Origin: Apiospora phragmitis
Lineage: Eukaryota > Ascomycota > Sordariomycetes > Amphisphaeriales > Apiosporaceae
NCBI GenBank assembly: GCA_038363925.1
Contig: JAQQWL010000005.1
Span: 62,001-126,000 of the forward strand
Length of the DNA: 64,000 bases
Reading direction: 5' to 3'
Shown here: positions 1 to 11,448 of the stretch, piece after piece
How the letters are laid out: the number at the start of each line of letters is the position of its first letter
Position numbering within the stretch: the stretch's first letter is position 1
The notes under the pieces: generated by a model
Told to the model about the DNA's origin: nothing
What the model saw: the letters and a program-made list of their open reading frames with translations, nothing else
Database searches by the model: none
Position numbers and translations under genes: made by a program

Positions 1-141
1 GCTGCACCGTGAATGACAATCGCCGACGGGACACCAAACTATAAATTCCCGACAGAACCCAGGCGAATACGTAGCCAGCGGCAGTGTTCCAAGACTTCTC
101 GGTGATCCCCATTCGAATTCAGTTCCTTTATTCCACTCGCA

Positions 142-1166
142 ATGTCGTCATACCCGGCCCAGGCGCCCGAGAACGGTGAGTCAACCCCCCCCTTCCCCCT
201 CCCTTTCGTGCGAGCCAACACCAGAATAGGCCACGAATAATAAGTCCCTGAGACAGCACTAATAGCGAATTCGTCCGTGACACAGGCGCGAACTTCACAT
301 CGAAGATCCACACAGAGCCGTACCCCTACATCAGCCAGTCGCAGCACGCCGGCCACAACATCCTCATCACGGGCGGCGCGCGGGGCATCGGCCGCGCCAT
401 GGCACTAGCCTTTGTGTGCGCCGGCGCCTCGGGCATCGCGGTGGCCGATATCTCGGAAGAGAGCTTCGGCAACCTGGCCAGCGATTTGTTGGGTGCGGCC
501 AAGTTACACGGTCACGAGTACCCGCAGCTCATTCTGCACCAGCTGGACGTAACGGACGAGGCCAGCGTGCGGCGGTGTGCGACGCTGATTAGTGAGGAGT
601 TCAAAGATGGCCTCGATATCCTCGTCAACAACGCGGGGTATATGACACCCGCGCGGCCCGTGCCGGAGTCGGACCCGGAGACTTGGTGGCGCACGTTCGA
701 GGTCAACCTCAAGGGGCCTTACCTGATGAGCAAATACTTCGTGCCGCTCCTTCTGTCGTCATCGGCGACTTCCTCTCCCGCGGGAGGGCAGATGATCAAC
801 ATCAACAGCGTCGCGGCGCACAACCTGCGGCCCCAGGCGAGCGCGTACGGGACCAGCAAGCTGGCGGCTCTGCGATTGACCGAGTTCCTGCTGGTCGAGG
901 CCGGGGAACAGGGGTTGGTGTCGTATTCGGTGCACCCGGGCGCCGTGCTGACGAACCTGGCGAAGGACGGCATGCCGCCCGAGACGCTGGCGGGGCTCAC
1001 GGACAAGCCCGAGCTCGTGGCCGAGACGGTGGCGTGGCTGACGGGCGAGCGGCGGGGGTGGCTCGCGGGGCGCTACGTTAGTGCGACTTGGGACATGGAG
1101 GAGCTGATGGCGAGGAAGGGGGAGATTGTGGAGGGGGATAAGTTGAAGGTGCGGCTGGTGGTTTGA
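142..1166 (+). CDS. Short-chain dehydrogenase/reductase (SDR)
   Basis: Predicted NAD(P)-dependent oxidoreductase of the classical SDR family; the substrate cannot be told from sequence. Two exons, 142-175 and 286-1166, with a GTGAGT..ACAG intron (176-285). Joining them gives 915 nt, 304 residues. The intron matters: the cofactor motif TGGARGIG lies at the start of exon 2 and is lost if translation is started at the ATG at 399. Other SDR landmarks seen are NNAG, the catalytic Tyr-x-x-x-Lys (YGTSK), and a HPG after the active site. The gene converges on the phosphatase gene with about 330 bp between their stops. No frame damage, unlike its two neighbours. Confidence 0.88.
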
Positions 1167-1496
1167 GAGTGAGAGGAACAGCCAGCTACGCCCTGCTTTT
1201 AGGAAGGGCAATTCATGCGATCCATAGGCCACGATGGATGGTAGGATCAAGGATGGTACGGCAATGTGTGGTATCATGCAGTATCTATTCGCCCAAGTTA
1301 TTTCTGTCTAGACAATATGCGCCGTAAATGGGCACGAGATCTTTTTATCTCTTCTAAACCTCAAAGTCCACATGTCTATCCGTTTTCCTGTCTATCAAGC
1401 CCATAACCCAGAACGCCAGCACGTAAATGGTATCGATCGCACCTTGTCTATTCCTCCGAAGTCTTTCTTTCTCGTTTTATTCCCGGTATTCCGTGT

Positions 1497-2066
1497 CTAT
1501 GCCTCCTTCTCAGCCTCCGCCAACCGCTCCTTGAGGAAGTTCTGCGAAAAGCGCAGACACTGCTCGTAGGCCGTCTGGAAGCCCTGACGGCCGCCGTAGT
1601 AAGGGTCCTGGACGACCTCGGCCTTGCCGCTGCCCGAGTACTCGCCGAAGAGCATGACCTTGGCTTTTTGCGAGGACGACTTCTTGACGTAGCCGCGCTG
1701 CAGGTCGGACAGGTTGGAGCGGTCCATGGCGAAGATATAGTCGAACTCGTCGAAGTCGGCGGCTCGTACTTTCCGCGCGGCGTGGGTGTAGTCGGTGATG
1801 CCGTGCTGGGCGAGGGTGGCCATGGTGCGGTCGTCGGGGTCGTCGCCGGCGTGGTAGGCGCCTAGAGGGGGGCATTGATTTCAGCTCGACTACCAGAAGT
1901 CTTTTGTCGGAGCAAGTGTCGCGTACCTGTCCCGCACGAGTCGACGGTGTCGATCAGGTCCTTGTACGGGGCTTCCTTGGTGAGGGAGCGAAAGACGCCC
2001 TCGGCCATGGTGGAGCGGCAGATGTTGCCGAGGGCAAACGAAGAGGACCGAGATCTTCTCAGGCAT
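1497..2066 (-). CDS. Low-molecular-weight protein tyrosine phosphatase, frame interrupted in the P-loop
   Basis: Cytosolic phosphotyrosine phosphatase of the LMW-PTP family. Two exons, 1927-2066 (ATG at 2066) and 1497-1861, with a 65 bp GTACGC..CTAG intron. Seen motifs: MPEKISVLFVC at the N-terminus, then GNICRSTMAEG completing the C-x5-R phosphate loop, then DSCGTGAYHAG across the splice, and the general-acid region as QDPYYGG near the C-terminus. The frame breaks at 2032-2034: the codons for CLGN read TGC-C-CTC-GGC-AAC, with one extra C directly after the nucleophilic Cys. Removing it gives 504 nt, 167 residues, a normal length for the family. Everything else is well conserved, so a sequence error is more likely than a true null allele. 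Ends in TAG. Confidence 0.85.
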
Positions 2067-2836
2067 CTTGGCGATATGTTTGTGCTAAATGCGAAAAAGC
2101 TTGTGGAAGAGAAATGTATTGATCTGTTGTGGTCGAGGATGCTGCGTTGATTGACAGACCGCAACTGTTTTTGCTTGGTGTTCCAATTGCGACCCCACGT
2201 ACCTCTGATTGACTTACGTACGCCCGTGCTTGAGTTGCTAAGGCTCAGCTCTAGTGGGGTATAGGCGCTGTTTCCTAAGAACTCCAGCGCTGTGGAATAC
2301 ACCATGTTTGTCAATCTCTCACTTGGCATTCTATCTACTTCGCAGAGGTTCGTCTTCTATAGAGGTATAGTTCTAATTAACGAATGGCAATTTCATTTGA
2401 TTTCTGTACCGCAATGGTGTTTCGTGCCATAGTTACCTGCTATCTTGGTTGCCACAGGTCAATGTCGATCAGCTTCCAACAAGCTCAAGGGAGCACCCGT
2501 CCCGCCAATCTGGAAACTCGCTGAAGATTACCTAATGTATGGTTCAGGGGCATTCCTTGCATTGGTTTCTTCCGGAAGGATGCCAGATGCGAGCAAACAA
2601 ACTGACAAGAGCGATTCGAATGAGATCTCTATCAGATTGAGTTGAACGCTAACCTCAATGGAGTGCTGAACCCCCCAAGTCCACGTGCGCGTTTCAATCC
2701 AGCGGGTCATGACGCCACGACTCCTTTTCTCCAATCTGCTCGTCGAAGATCCAGTGCCGCTAGTCAGGACAAGCAAGTCGCGTCCATTCATACCCGACTC
2801 GCATAATATTCCATCCAGTCCAATCCAACTAACAAG
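2067..2836. other. Intergenic, divergent promoters
   Basis: About 770 bp between the divergently transcribed phosphatase and aldo/keto reductase genes. It should hold both promoters. No convincing coding frame, RNA gene or repeat was seen. Confidence 0.5.
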
Positions 2837-3854
2837 ATGGCCGCGCGATTCGTCCTCAACTGCGCCAAGGAATCGGCCGGCACAATTCCTCTCCCCAACC
2901 TCTGCATCGGCACCTGGGCCTGGGGCGACTCCGGCACCTGGAACAACGCCACGGCCGAGGCCCGGGCGAACCTCGACGGCGCCTGGTCCGAGATGCGGAA
3001 GCAGAACCTCAACTTTCTTGATACCGCCGAGGTCTACGGCCGCGGCGAGTCCGAGCGCATCATCGGCCAGCTGCGTCAGAAGAACAAGGAGGAGCAGGAC
3101 TTCGCCGACCGCCTCGTCCTCGCCACCAAGTTCCTGCCCATTCCCTGGCCGCCGACGCGTCTGCTCGTGGGCAAGGGCATCCCCGACGCCTGCCGCGCGA
3201 GCCTGAAGCGTTTGGGCGTCGAGCAGGTCGACCTGTACCAGATCCACGGGCCCGTCCACGTCTTCAACTCCATCGACGCCGTCGCGGGCGGGTTGGCCCG
3301 CTGCGTCGAGCTGGGCTTGACCAAGGCCGTGGGCGTCAGCAACTACAGCCGCGACGAGATGATCCAGATGGACGAGGCCCTCAAGAAGCGCGGGATGCGC
3401 CTCGCCAGCAACCAGGTCGAGTTTAGTTTGTTGCGCACCCTCCCCGCGACCGGGACCGGCGATGGCGTCAGCCTGCTGGACGAGTGCCGGAAGCGCGGCA
3501 TCGTGATGATGGCCTACAGCCCGCTGGGCATGGGCCGCCTCAGCGGCAAGTACTCGGCCGAAAACCCGCCCCCGCGGGCCGCCGCTTCAGCAACTACCCG
3601 ATGACGCAGCTGTCCCCCTTACTGGCGGCGCTGCACCGGGTCGCGGCGGCGCACGGCGTCAAGTGCAGCGCCGTCGCGCTCAAGTGGGTCATCCAGAAGG
3701 GCGCGATCCCGCTGGGTGGGGTCAAGAGCGCGGCGCAGGTCGCGGAAAATGCGCGAGCGGCGGGGACGAGTGGGGCCTGACGGAGGTCGAGATGGCGGAG
3801 CTCGAGGAGCACGCGATTGTGGGGAGGACGAATATGATGTGGCAGCATGGTTGA
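2837..3854 (+). CDS. Aldo/keto reductase, two apparent one-base deletions
   Basis: NADPH-dependent aldo/keto reductase of the (beta/alpha)8 barrel superfamily. Seen: LDTAEVYG (catalytic Asp and Tyr region), ATKF, LDYQIHGP-like VDLYQIHGP (catalytic His), VGVSNYS, SNQVEFSLL and YSPLGMGRLSGKY, in the order expected. No intron. The frame is lost twice, at the C run 3569-3573 and the G run 3762-3765, each as if one base were missing. With both restored the ORF runs from 2837 to a stop at 3854, 1020 nt and 339 residues, a usual length. The C-terminal part recovered this way (SAVALKWVIQKGAIPLGGVK) is the conserved cofactor-binding end of the family. Real pseudogenisation is possible but two indels in G/C runs point to sequence error. 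Confidence 0.82.
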
Positions 3855-4291
3855 GCGGCGGGCGGAGGCGAGTTTTTTCTTACTTGATGTAATATATCCA
3901 GTTCAATGCTTAATGGATTTGCTTTGCTTGTCGTCCAGTGCACCCACTGCGCAACCCTGACTCGGCATATACTTCGCAATGCATCGTAGCCAGCTGGTCT
4001 AAGGAAATTGTCATCTTCGGAAATCTCTTAGTAAAATGTGGACTAGGCTTGCATGGGTAAGGTAGCATTTAGGGACTATCGCAAGAGCCAAGCAAACTAA
4101 CTTCCATTACACATCTAGTTATCTAATTTGGAAACGTTTCCTGGGTCCTGGGGGGCTGGTCCTTTCCTCAGATTCGAAGTCTTTTCTCTCCCATGCAGGA
4201 GTATTCGACTGAATCAATAAATCCATACGACTTTCTGGATAGAGTTCAACGTGCATAGAACTATACCATCCGACAATCTCAAAGGTGCCTT
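3855..4291. other. Intergenic
   Basis: Convergent gene ends on both sides. Base composition shifts toward A/T here, at the edge of an accessory block. Nothing further seen. Confidence 0.4.
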
Positions 4292-5840
4292 CTAGTACGG
4301 CACATTCTCGAAGGACAAAATTCCTAACCCTGGTTCTAAGCAGACGAATATATCGCCTACCCTCCCACCATAGCCCCGCCACTCAATACAAACTCCTCTA
4401 ATATAAGTCTCGTAATATTCTTTATCAGTTTTATAACCCAATTCTCTTTCCCTACTCTCTGGGTTTCCAACCTCGAAGTACTTTTGCCTTGAATGTTTAT
4501 TTCGCCTTTCATCTAATAATGTTCCCCATCCCTTCCCAAATAGAACTGGGGGTCTCAATGGAACGGACTGGTCTGATATCGAGAGTGCATTTACCTTCTC
4601 CAACGGTGTTGGAGTTCCGACGTCCCGTATAGGGTTTTCAATACTAAACCAGTCGACAGGATCGGTGACGCTTTGGTATGAAAAACTTTCCAGTTCAGAT
4701 ATGTCGTAGAATGGGAGCTCCCATTTGATAGTTGGCCAATCGAATGCATAAGTTTTGTTCTTTTGTCCAAAGGATAATCGCAGTATGTCGATACTCCGAG
4801 TCTCCCGTATGATGAACCTGACGACATCGCCGCAGACCTCCTCGTACGACTTATTGTAGTCGATAGGTATCAATGACGTCTCGTCTTTGGGTGCCAATGC
4901 CATGGCAAGAATAGAAAAGATATGGTCATGTCGCACTGATGCTTTTAACCCCGTTCCTTAGTATAATAAGTCCACCAGTCTCTTTACCGTGCTCTCCGTC
5001 CGGTGCTGTCGGAGCGCGTTGTACGTTTCATCGAGCGCCTTGAGATTCTGAAGGGCTGTCTGGTTATAGTAGGACGAACGTTCCTGTCCGCTGAATTTCA
5101 AGCCTTCCTGTTTCGAACATCAAGTCTCGAAAACTCTCAATGAAGGTCTCCCAGGGTGTTGAGAAGTGAGGCGAGCAGACTGCCAACTTTCTCGCGGCGT
5201 ACACTTCTTGGCGGACCCAAGTTCGTTCAAACCAGGAGTACTCCAGAATCTGCCTCTTTAGCTCTTCACTATGTTTTGAGCAATCTATTGCTTCCATGCC
5301 CTTCAACCCACAATGCTCAAGGCAATGTCGTAGAGCCTTTTCCACGGCTGGCGCTTCACCGAGCCATATGAAAACGGTGCTGGCCTTGGAATATATAGCC
5401 TGCATACGGGGTATCTGAAAGGACTTTTCTGTGTTGTCTTGCTGGTTGATGCAGACGAAGTCGATCCAGATATATCTGTCCTCGTCTGGTTGACGAAGGT
5501 ATCTGAGGGCCGAAGCAAGGTTGTCTCGCAGGAGAAGCTCAGTTCCATTGCAAATGCATGCAACGGACGGCGGTGCGGTTCCCCAAGTGTACGAAAGGGC
5601 GTCGAACTTGACGGGGGTTTCATGGTCGATGACAGCCTCATCGCTCAAGTCCACGAGGTCCACGACTACGAGGGCGAGTTCAAGATGGGCCTCGTGATCG
5701 GCATTCGGTCTGATAACGGCAAGGCGAGTTTGCCATTTCCGAATTGGGCTATACAGAGACATGACTGAACCTGAAGGGTGGAAGTGAACTAGCTCTGAGC
5801 TTGTGTTGTTGTGACAGTTATCAACAAGTGGTAGGGTCAA
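4292..5840 (-). pseudogene. HET (heterokaryon incompatibility) domain gene, broken
   Basis: HET-domain proteins act in allorecognition, triggering cell death when incompatible hyphae fuse. The first 258 codons (5840 to 5064) hold the core: FDALSYTWG, IWIDFVCINQQD, QIPRMQAIYSKASTVFIWLG and YSWFERTWVRQEV. The match is at family level only. The frame is then lost at 5096-5098 (one extra A in the coding-strand AAA) and continues through a helical stretch to an in-frame TAA at 4958-4960, after which GTGLKASVRHDHIF leads into the typical HET C-terminal half, ending GDIFVCLEPG..FENVPY at 4292. The TAA is one transition from CAA. One frameshift could be sequence error; the added stop makes real decay likely. 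No intron seen. Confidence 0.8.
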
Positions 5841-6353
5841 TCACGGTATTGATGCGTGCAATCAGGAGTGAGGAGGAGAACTGGGGAAGCAACCCTAGAC
5901 CGAACGCTCGGCCATTCGGTATACCAATGCAATTGAGGAGAGATGGTTAGTGGCGGTAAAGACGTTATGAATGTTCAAAAATGGCGCCAGGAACACAGCC
6001 ACCAGGCTTGGCTGCATGGGAGTGGCAGATACAACATGGATCAGTACTCCATCTCCCTATTGCCGGCATCGCCAATCGCTGTTAGGTTGACCTGCATACA
6101 GAGCCCGACTGCGCCTCCAAATAGGCAAAATGCGGAGTGTTGCCGTGCATATCCTTTTGCGCCCCGTTTCTTAGAAGCATGTCAGCAACAGCGCCTCCTG
6201 AGTTCCCCCCTTCCTCTTCCCTCACACATAGACACTCTGAACCCGCCCATATATGGGTTCCTGCCGGAAAGTACTTGCCTGCTTCACCACCCACTGTTGT
6301 ATTTTCGATCTTCCATCTGTTTGACCTGGCATTCCTCTCACTGTTGACGAAGC
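5841..6353. other. Intergenic, divergent promoters
   Basis: Divergent spacer between the HET gene and the STAND N-terminal-domain gene, pyrimidine-rich just before 6354. Nothing else seen. Confidence 0.4.
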
Positions 6354-7056
6354 ATGGCCGAGGCTCTAGGCCTAGCTGCCTCGATAGCCGGCCTTGTGTC
6401 GCTAGGCCTCCAGGTCGCCGGCGGCATCGCAACTGATCTCGACGCCCTTGAGAACCGCCAAGTGGAACTAGCATCGGTCAAGCGGCAAAACGATGCGCTC
6501 GCCGCCAGTCTCGACATCATCAAGGCGGCCGCTTCTCGTACCCAGAGTCACCATGGCCCTGCAATCACGACGAACATCCAATCCTGCGAGACAGAGATCC
6601 AGGCCGTGGAGGCCCTACTGGCTGATCTTGCAAATTGCGACACTACTATATGGCGGCAGCGACTACGGAGCAAGAAGAAAAAGCTCACCTACATGTCTGA
6701 CCCGCAAAAAGTACAGCTGGTTGTCCAGCGTTTGCACAATACCAATCAAGTCCTGAACCTGACTCTAACCGGCTTAACCCTGTGAGTATACTTCTGATAC
6801 TAGTTGATATAAACCTTGCATTAATGAATGTTCTTACAGAGGAATGACCGGTTCTCATATCGAAAAGCTTGATACGATCGAGTCAAGCTCCCGCGGACAC
6901 GGCTCCGAACTACTTCTTCTACGTTCGGAAGTGTCGGCTGCCGTCAGATTTCGGGTTGTCCAGTCGATGCCAAAATGTGCAATTCAAACCATACCCAAGA
7001 ATTCCGTAGGCGAGAGTTCCCGAAACTGGGAAGTGGAGGAGGGAGTGGTGTACTAA
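6354..7056 (+). CDS. Solo N-terminal domain of a fungal STAND/NLR protein
   Basis: Two exons, 6354-6781 and 6840-7056, with a 58 bp GTGAGT..ACAG intron; 645 nt, 214 residues. The start MAEALGLAASIAGLVSLGLQ is the hydrophobic amphipathic helix with which many fungal STAND proteins begin (the PigL_N / fungal N-terminal group). Helical segments with Leu/Ala heptads follow to about residue 140. No NACHT, NB-ARC or repeat domain follows before the stop. It may be a truncated NLR or a stand-alone signalling domain. In fungi such N-terminal domains act as the effector or oligomerising part of the receptor. The neighbouring broken HET gene fits an allorecognition setting. Family assignment rests on the N-terminal pattern only. 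Confidence 0.65.
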
Positions 7057-7735
7057 TCAGTCAGTAAACCGGCGTTTTTTGTGGTGAAGGTGAAATGTAA
7101 TATGGCAGATGCCCTGGAAAATGAGATGTAAGGCCTCACTAGGCAACACATCGTCACAAGCTTGCGGGTGTCAATTTTCAATTGTGGGGAAGGAACAGAA
7201 GTAATGAGTTATTGATTTGGGGGGAGGGGAGGAAGCTGTTATAAAGAAGAATTGCTGCTTGCTCTCTGACAGCCTTGATGTTTCTCGATTGGAAAAGACG
7301 AGCCCAAATTGACGGTGAATTGGCGTGGTTCGTAATTGTTGACAGAGTTCTTGCAACCCACTGCGCTGCAAGTAGCCCAGAGAATGTGGGCAAATGCCAT
7401 AGACCAGATAAGATCTGGTGTAACAATTGTGTTGGAAAAGCTGCCCAAGCTCTCATGTTGCTACTAATAGACGTAGGTATTGAAACCAAATACATGGAGA
7501 GTTCCAACATAGTTGTTGATTTGCCGGAGGCAGCGTACCCGAGAACAGGGGATGGTTTGTACGAAACAATCAATCCTTACACGGACTCAAAATAATTATC
7601 ACTACCATCAGCTGATTGATATCCCTCCAACAATAGCATCCCAGAATTAAAATCACATGACCTTGAACTGAACATGGCTGCCATTGCCACCACACCCTCA
7701 AGAGTCTCGAATCAAAGGGACGTAGTGTCAGAACT
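7057..7735. other. Intergenic
   Basis: About 680 bp of A/T-rich DNA. Open frames here are short and not protein-like. Nothing supported. Confidence 0.4.
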
Positions 7736-7955
7736 TATTGTAGGGGTCATAATCCTTCTTCAAGCGCAGCAGGCTCTCCAGGCGCCAGGGCTCGTACCTG
7801 TAGATCGACTCCAGCGACTCGTCTCCGGGGCCGTAGTTCACGTACGTGGTAGGTCGCCGCGTTGGCCGGCCCTGGTTCCACATATCCACCGCCTCCCGGA
7901 CCCACTGCGCGGCCGTGGCGAGGAAAGCGTCGAGGGCGTAGCTGACGGAGATAAT
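7736..7955 (-). pseudogene. FAD-linked oxidase remnant, C-terminal BBE segment
   Basis: Read on the minus strand, this stretch gives a typical berberine-bridge-enzyme C-terminus: VSYALDAFLATAAQWVREAV, then TYVNYGPGDESLESIYRYEP, then WRLESLLRLKKDYDPYNK. This is the end of a secreted or cytosolic flavin-dependent oxidase of the PF01565/PF08031 type. No start, no FAD domain on this strand and no upstream exon in frame. The matching middle of such a protein lies on the opposite strand at 8085-8345, so an inversion has split the gene. Confidence 0.7.
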
Positions 7956-8084
7956 AAAAGTACCTAAAGAAATAAAAGCAAAGAATTAATATTATCTACG
8001 TGAATGCCTTTAGATATAAGTAATGAGGACTTGCGTGTAACTCACAGAAGAAGGAAGTAGTCATCGCACCAGGATCTGTTCTGG

Positions 8085-8345
8085 GCCATACAGGGTGCGG
8101 AGGCCACAACTTCGCCGCCGTCACCAGCTTCGAGTTCAAGATCTTACCCCTGCGGACCTGATACGTGGTACCACCGGACCTACATCTTTATCGGACAAGT
8201 TGCAAGTCGGCGGCCTACCCGGGCCTCGCGGGCACGTTCGTCGTCATGGAGGGCTATGGGGTTAACGGCGACATCAGCAAAGACCCGGCGTCGTCGGCAT
8301 TCCCCATGCGCGAGTTCTGCGAGACGGTAATGGCGGTCCTGTTGG
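8085..8345 (+). pseudogene. FAD-linked oxidase remnant, middle segment, inverted relative to its C-terminus
   Basis: The plus strand reads GCGGHNFAAVTSFEFKILPL at about 8094-8153, the conserved G-G-x-N-F-G-x-V-T-x-F-E-F block that ends the FAD-binding domain. Further on, in shifted frames, WYHRTYIFIGQ and SSAFPMRE resemble the substrate-domain start and the SAFPHR motif before the BBE segment. Stops and frame changes lie between these. The FAD-attachment region is absent. Together with 7736-7955 this is one gene broken and flipped. Confidence 0.6.
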
Positions 8346-8772
8346 CCAGGACGGCGTTCAGCTTGATCACGTTATCGCTGATGAGGTCATGCTATTTCTG
8401 CAGCTGGCCGTGGCCGCCGCCAAGAACGCGGCCCAGCATACCGACGCAGGCGCAGCTGCCCGTTGCTATCAATAGGAATTGCACGTTGGCCAAGGGTCTC
8501 TCTATCTTGGCGATCTGGCAAGGCTGTGCTCACTCGTAACGTAATATCCTCTTTCCCAACGATAATCGATGGCCTGATGATCAAATGTTCCTCCCTAGAA
8601 CAGGCCACACGTGACATCTTCGCTGATAATGATGTCTTTCGTCGGCGGTTGGACCTACTAGTTATGTACGTCTATATTCTATTTATGTCTCGGCACTAGT
8701 TGAGATTAGCCACCGATCCTGCGGGCGCTTTGGCTAATCTTGAACCTTTTAACTTAAAATCGACTACATTCG
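8346..8772. other. Spacer between decayed genes
   Basis: No gene seen. It separates the flavin-oxidase remnants from another decayed ORF and may itself be eroded coding DNA. Confidence 0.3.
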
Positions 8773-9363
8773 ATCAGCAAGAATTCTAGCGCTGAAGAGG
8801 TGAAGGCTGCGGTCTTGGTCTTCATTGCTGCCAGAGCGAGAGTTGCTAACGTTGTCCAGGCCGCATTAGGCTTGCATCAGGCCCTCTTCACTCGCATGCC
8901 CAACTCAGCATGGTATGTCCATGGTATCCTCTCCTCCCCGCCAGCTCACCACCCGGGGCTTTCGACGTCACGGCGCACGGCGTGCTGTTCGAGGCGCGCC
9001 TAGGCATCATCATGGCATCGTTGAAGGCGGAGCAAGAAGCCGCCCAGGCCGGCGCGCCCTCGATGCAGCAGGCCATCATCCGGCTGGTCAAGAAACGGCT
9101 CTCGAATCTGATCCTCCTGCCGCTCGACCAGGTAGACGAAGGCAAGCTCCTTCGCGGACTTTGCAGTCGACATCATGGTCGTCTCGGAGTTCTGCTCCTA
9201 GTTCTGGGCCACATTCCTGGTAGGCTTGCCCTTTTTGGATTTGATGAGCCCGCAGAAGAAGCTGATCACTTCGGCGGAGTTTGTGGAGGAGAAGGTGTTT
9301 CAGAGTGCTGCGAAGTGGAATGATCTTTTTCCTAGTTGTCCGAATTTTGTTCGCAAATTCGCC
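8773..9363 (+). pseudogene. Unrecognised decayed coding sequence
   Basis: Protein-like plus-strand segments occur in at least two frames. Around 8955-9140 one reads DVTAHGVLFEARLGIIMASL followed by a helical stretch with SMQQAIIRLVKKRLSNLILL. From about 9152 another reads SSFADFAVDIMVVSEF, a TAG, then FWATFLVGLPFLDLM, KKLITSAEFVEEKVFQSAAK and WNDLFP to a stop at about 9363. The segments look like one helical protein that has lost its start and frame. The family was not recognised. Its neighbours are also remnants, so this is probably a patch of accumulated dead genes. Confidence 0.4.
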
Positions 9364-9654
9364 TAAAGACATCCGTTCAATACCATCACTTATGAACAAG
9401 TCTTGTCAGGCGTAGGGCCGTGAACTGCAGCCAAAGGCCAAAAGCCAATGTATCTTGTGTTGTTATTGTCTTCTATCATATTGCACTAGGTACAAATACA
9501 CTTTTTGCGTTCTGAAATGTTCCCCGATTGCATCGCGAAAGTAAGTAAAAGTACGTAGGTAGCTGCCTGGCTACCTCTTCTACTCCATCAAACTAAGAAT
9601 CATGGCTGAGCGGTACCAAATACCACTTAATGAACAAACAATGTAGCAACTTTT

Positions 9655-11448
9655 TCAAAGAACATCCCAATGACTAAGCATCGCTATGCTCTCGAGGTGG
9701 TCCCCGACATGCCGATGGTAGTGTTCGTATTCCCGAAGCCTCTCGCCGAAAAGAGGGCAATGATACATGTGATACGAAGTAATGATGCGGGTACCCCTAT
9801 AAATCATGTCACTCAGAGCGTCCACTTCCCAGACCCGATCTTCTGATACCGACGTGACCAAGCCATCAGCATCCTCATCAGCATCGTTTCCATCGCGGCG
9901 CGGTCCGAGCAGTACTGCTGCTATGTGTTGGTCGTTTCCCACCGCCAGTGGGTGCGTCGCGCGGATATGCTCTTCCAGCTCCCGTTGGAGTCGGAAGGAT
10001 TGTCGCTCCTCCTTGCACCCGACGACGGGACAGATATATACCGTTTTGCAGTGGGCCGTGCGGATGTGCGACTGCCACTTCCCCCGGTCCGCGTACGTCC
10101 GATTCGGGGTGCGGCAGTCGTCGACGAGGCACACAAAGGGGTGGAGGTCCACGAATACATGATTCCTGGAGATAAGGACACGCGTCAGCTGGGATTTCTT
10201 CGGTTGCTTTTTCTCGGTCTACCGCCTCTTCAACTGGATAAATGGGGGTTAAACAAAGGGAGGGAGGGCTGCCGTAGGGGCATGCTGAGAGATTTAGTCA
10301 CAAGAACAAGAAAAAAAAAGATGAAAAAGTGTTTCGCTTACCTCCAGTCACCCATCGTCATGAAAAAGGGACTGATCACATCGTTGCACATCCAGCAAGT
10401 TCTCTGACGGTTCCACTGATACATGAGCGGCAATCTTCGGCTCCCATCATGGAGCGCCTGCTGCATCGACTCTTGATCGTGCCAATATCTAAAGCCCCGT
10501 GGCAGTTCTTCCAAGCCTCGTTGGCGCAGGAAGCCCTGTCTCCGGCCGACGGCGTCCAGCAGCCGCCGCAGCACCCCAGATATCTCGGGCGGCTGCCCCA
10601 TAGCCGCCGGCATGCTCGTCCGTGCGGCATAGGTGTACTGTTGGAGGATGCTGCGGGTGATCATGGCCGCCGTGGGCTCCGTGGCATCGTACAAGAAGTC
10701 TCGCCACTTGTATCCGCACACGCCCTCCTCTCTCAGCACCGCCGCTCTCCCGGCCCTTACCAGCTTCCCAAACGCCCATTGGACTCGTTCTTCGGCTCGC
10801 TCAATCTGCCTCTCCCGCGCATTGGCTCGTGCTGTCTCGTCGTCGGCCTGATCTATGGGCTCCTGCTCCGGCCCCTCGATTGCTGGCGGATGGGTTTGTT
10901 CATGGGCTTGAAGAGCCTGTCGAATATGCTGTCTGGCCTCTCGTTCCAGTGCTGCAAGTTGCCCAGATCGATCTTCCACCAGGCGAGACAAGGTAACAAC
11001 TTGTGGGGGGCGTTGGTGTCAGTGATCATTCGATGTCTACGACCTCCCGGTGCCAATTGGTGGGACAAGATTGGACAAGGTAGAGCAGCACGCTGACTCG
11101 CTCACTCGGAAGGGGGTTCTGTGGCCGTCGAGATTTCTTACTATGAATATAACTAGGGAGAACGATAGCACACATACCTTGTGGGCTCAGTACCACTTCA
11201 TACGCCTTGTCCAGGGCTTCTTTCAGCAGAACTTCGATCTCCCCCCACTCCACTCCCTGGAGGTGAATGACGACCCGGCTCCCAGGCGTACCCACGCCCT
11301 CCCATTCATCGCACCAGGCCCTGATGAGTCTAAGATACTTGTCGGCGGGTTCTGGTATCAACAGTGCTTGCAGAATGGGAAATATCGCGTGGAGCTTGAC
11401 GTAGCTCTCCTGAAGCTCATAGATCTTGCCACTATTTGACTGGGCCAT
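9655..11448 (-). CDS. C2H2-type zinc-finger protein with N-terminal coiled coil
   Basis: Three exons: 11178-11448, 10342-10999 and 9655-10165, with introns of 178 and 176 bp. Joined length is 1440 nt, 479 residues, in frame throughout. The second splice restores GDWRNHVFVDLHPFVC, leading directly into the first finger. Residues about 1-90 are a helical domain rich in Trp and Leu; about 95-175 form a charged coiled coil (LEREARQHIRQAL onward). Near residues 315-385 lie two C2H2-like fingers, one starting CLVDDC with HIRTAH, the next CPVVGC with HIRATH. The C-terminus is a further conserved-looking tail with HCPLFGERLREYEHYHRHVG. Proteins of this layout are common, uncharacterised, expanded families in fungi. 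A DNA-binding role is inferred only from the fingers. Confidence 0.75.
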
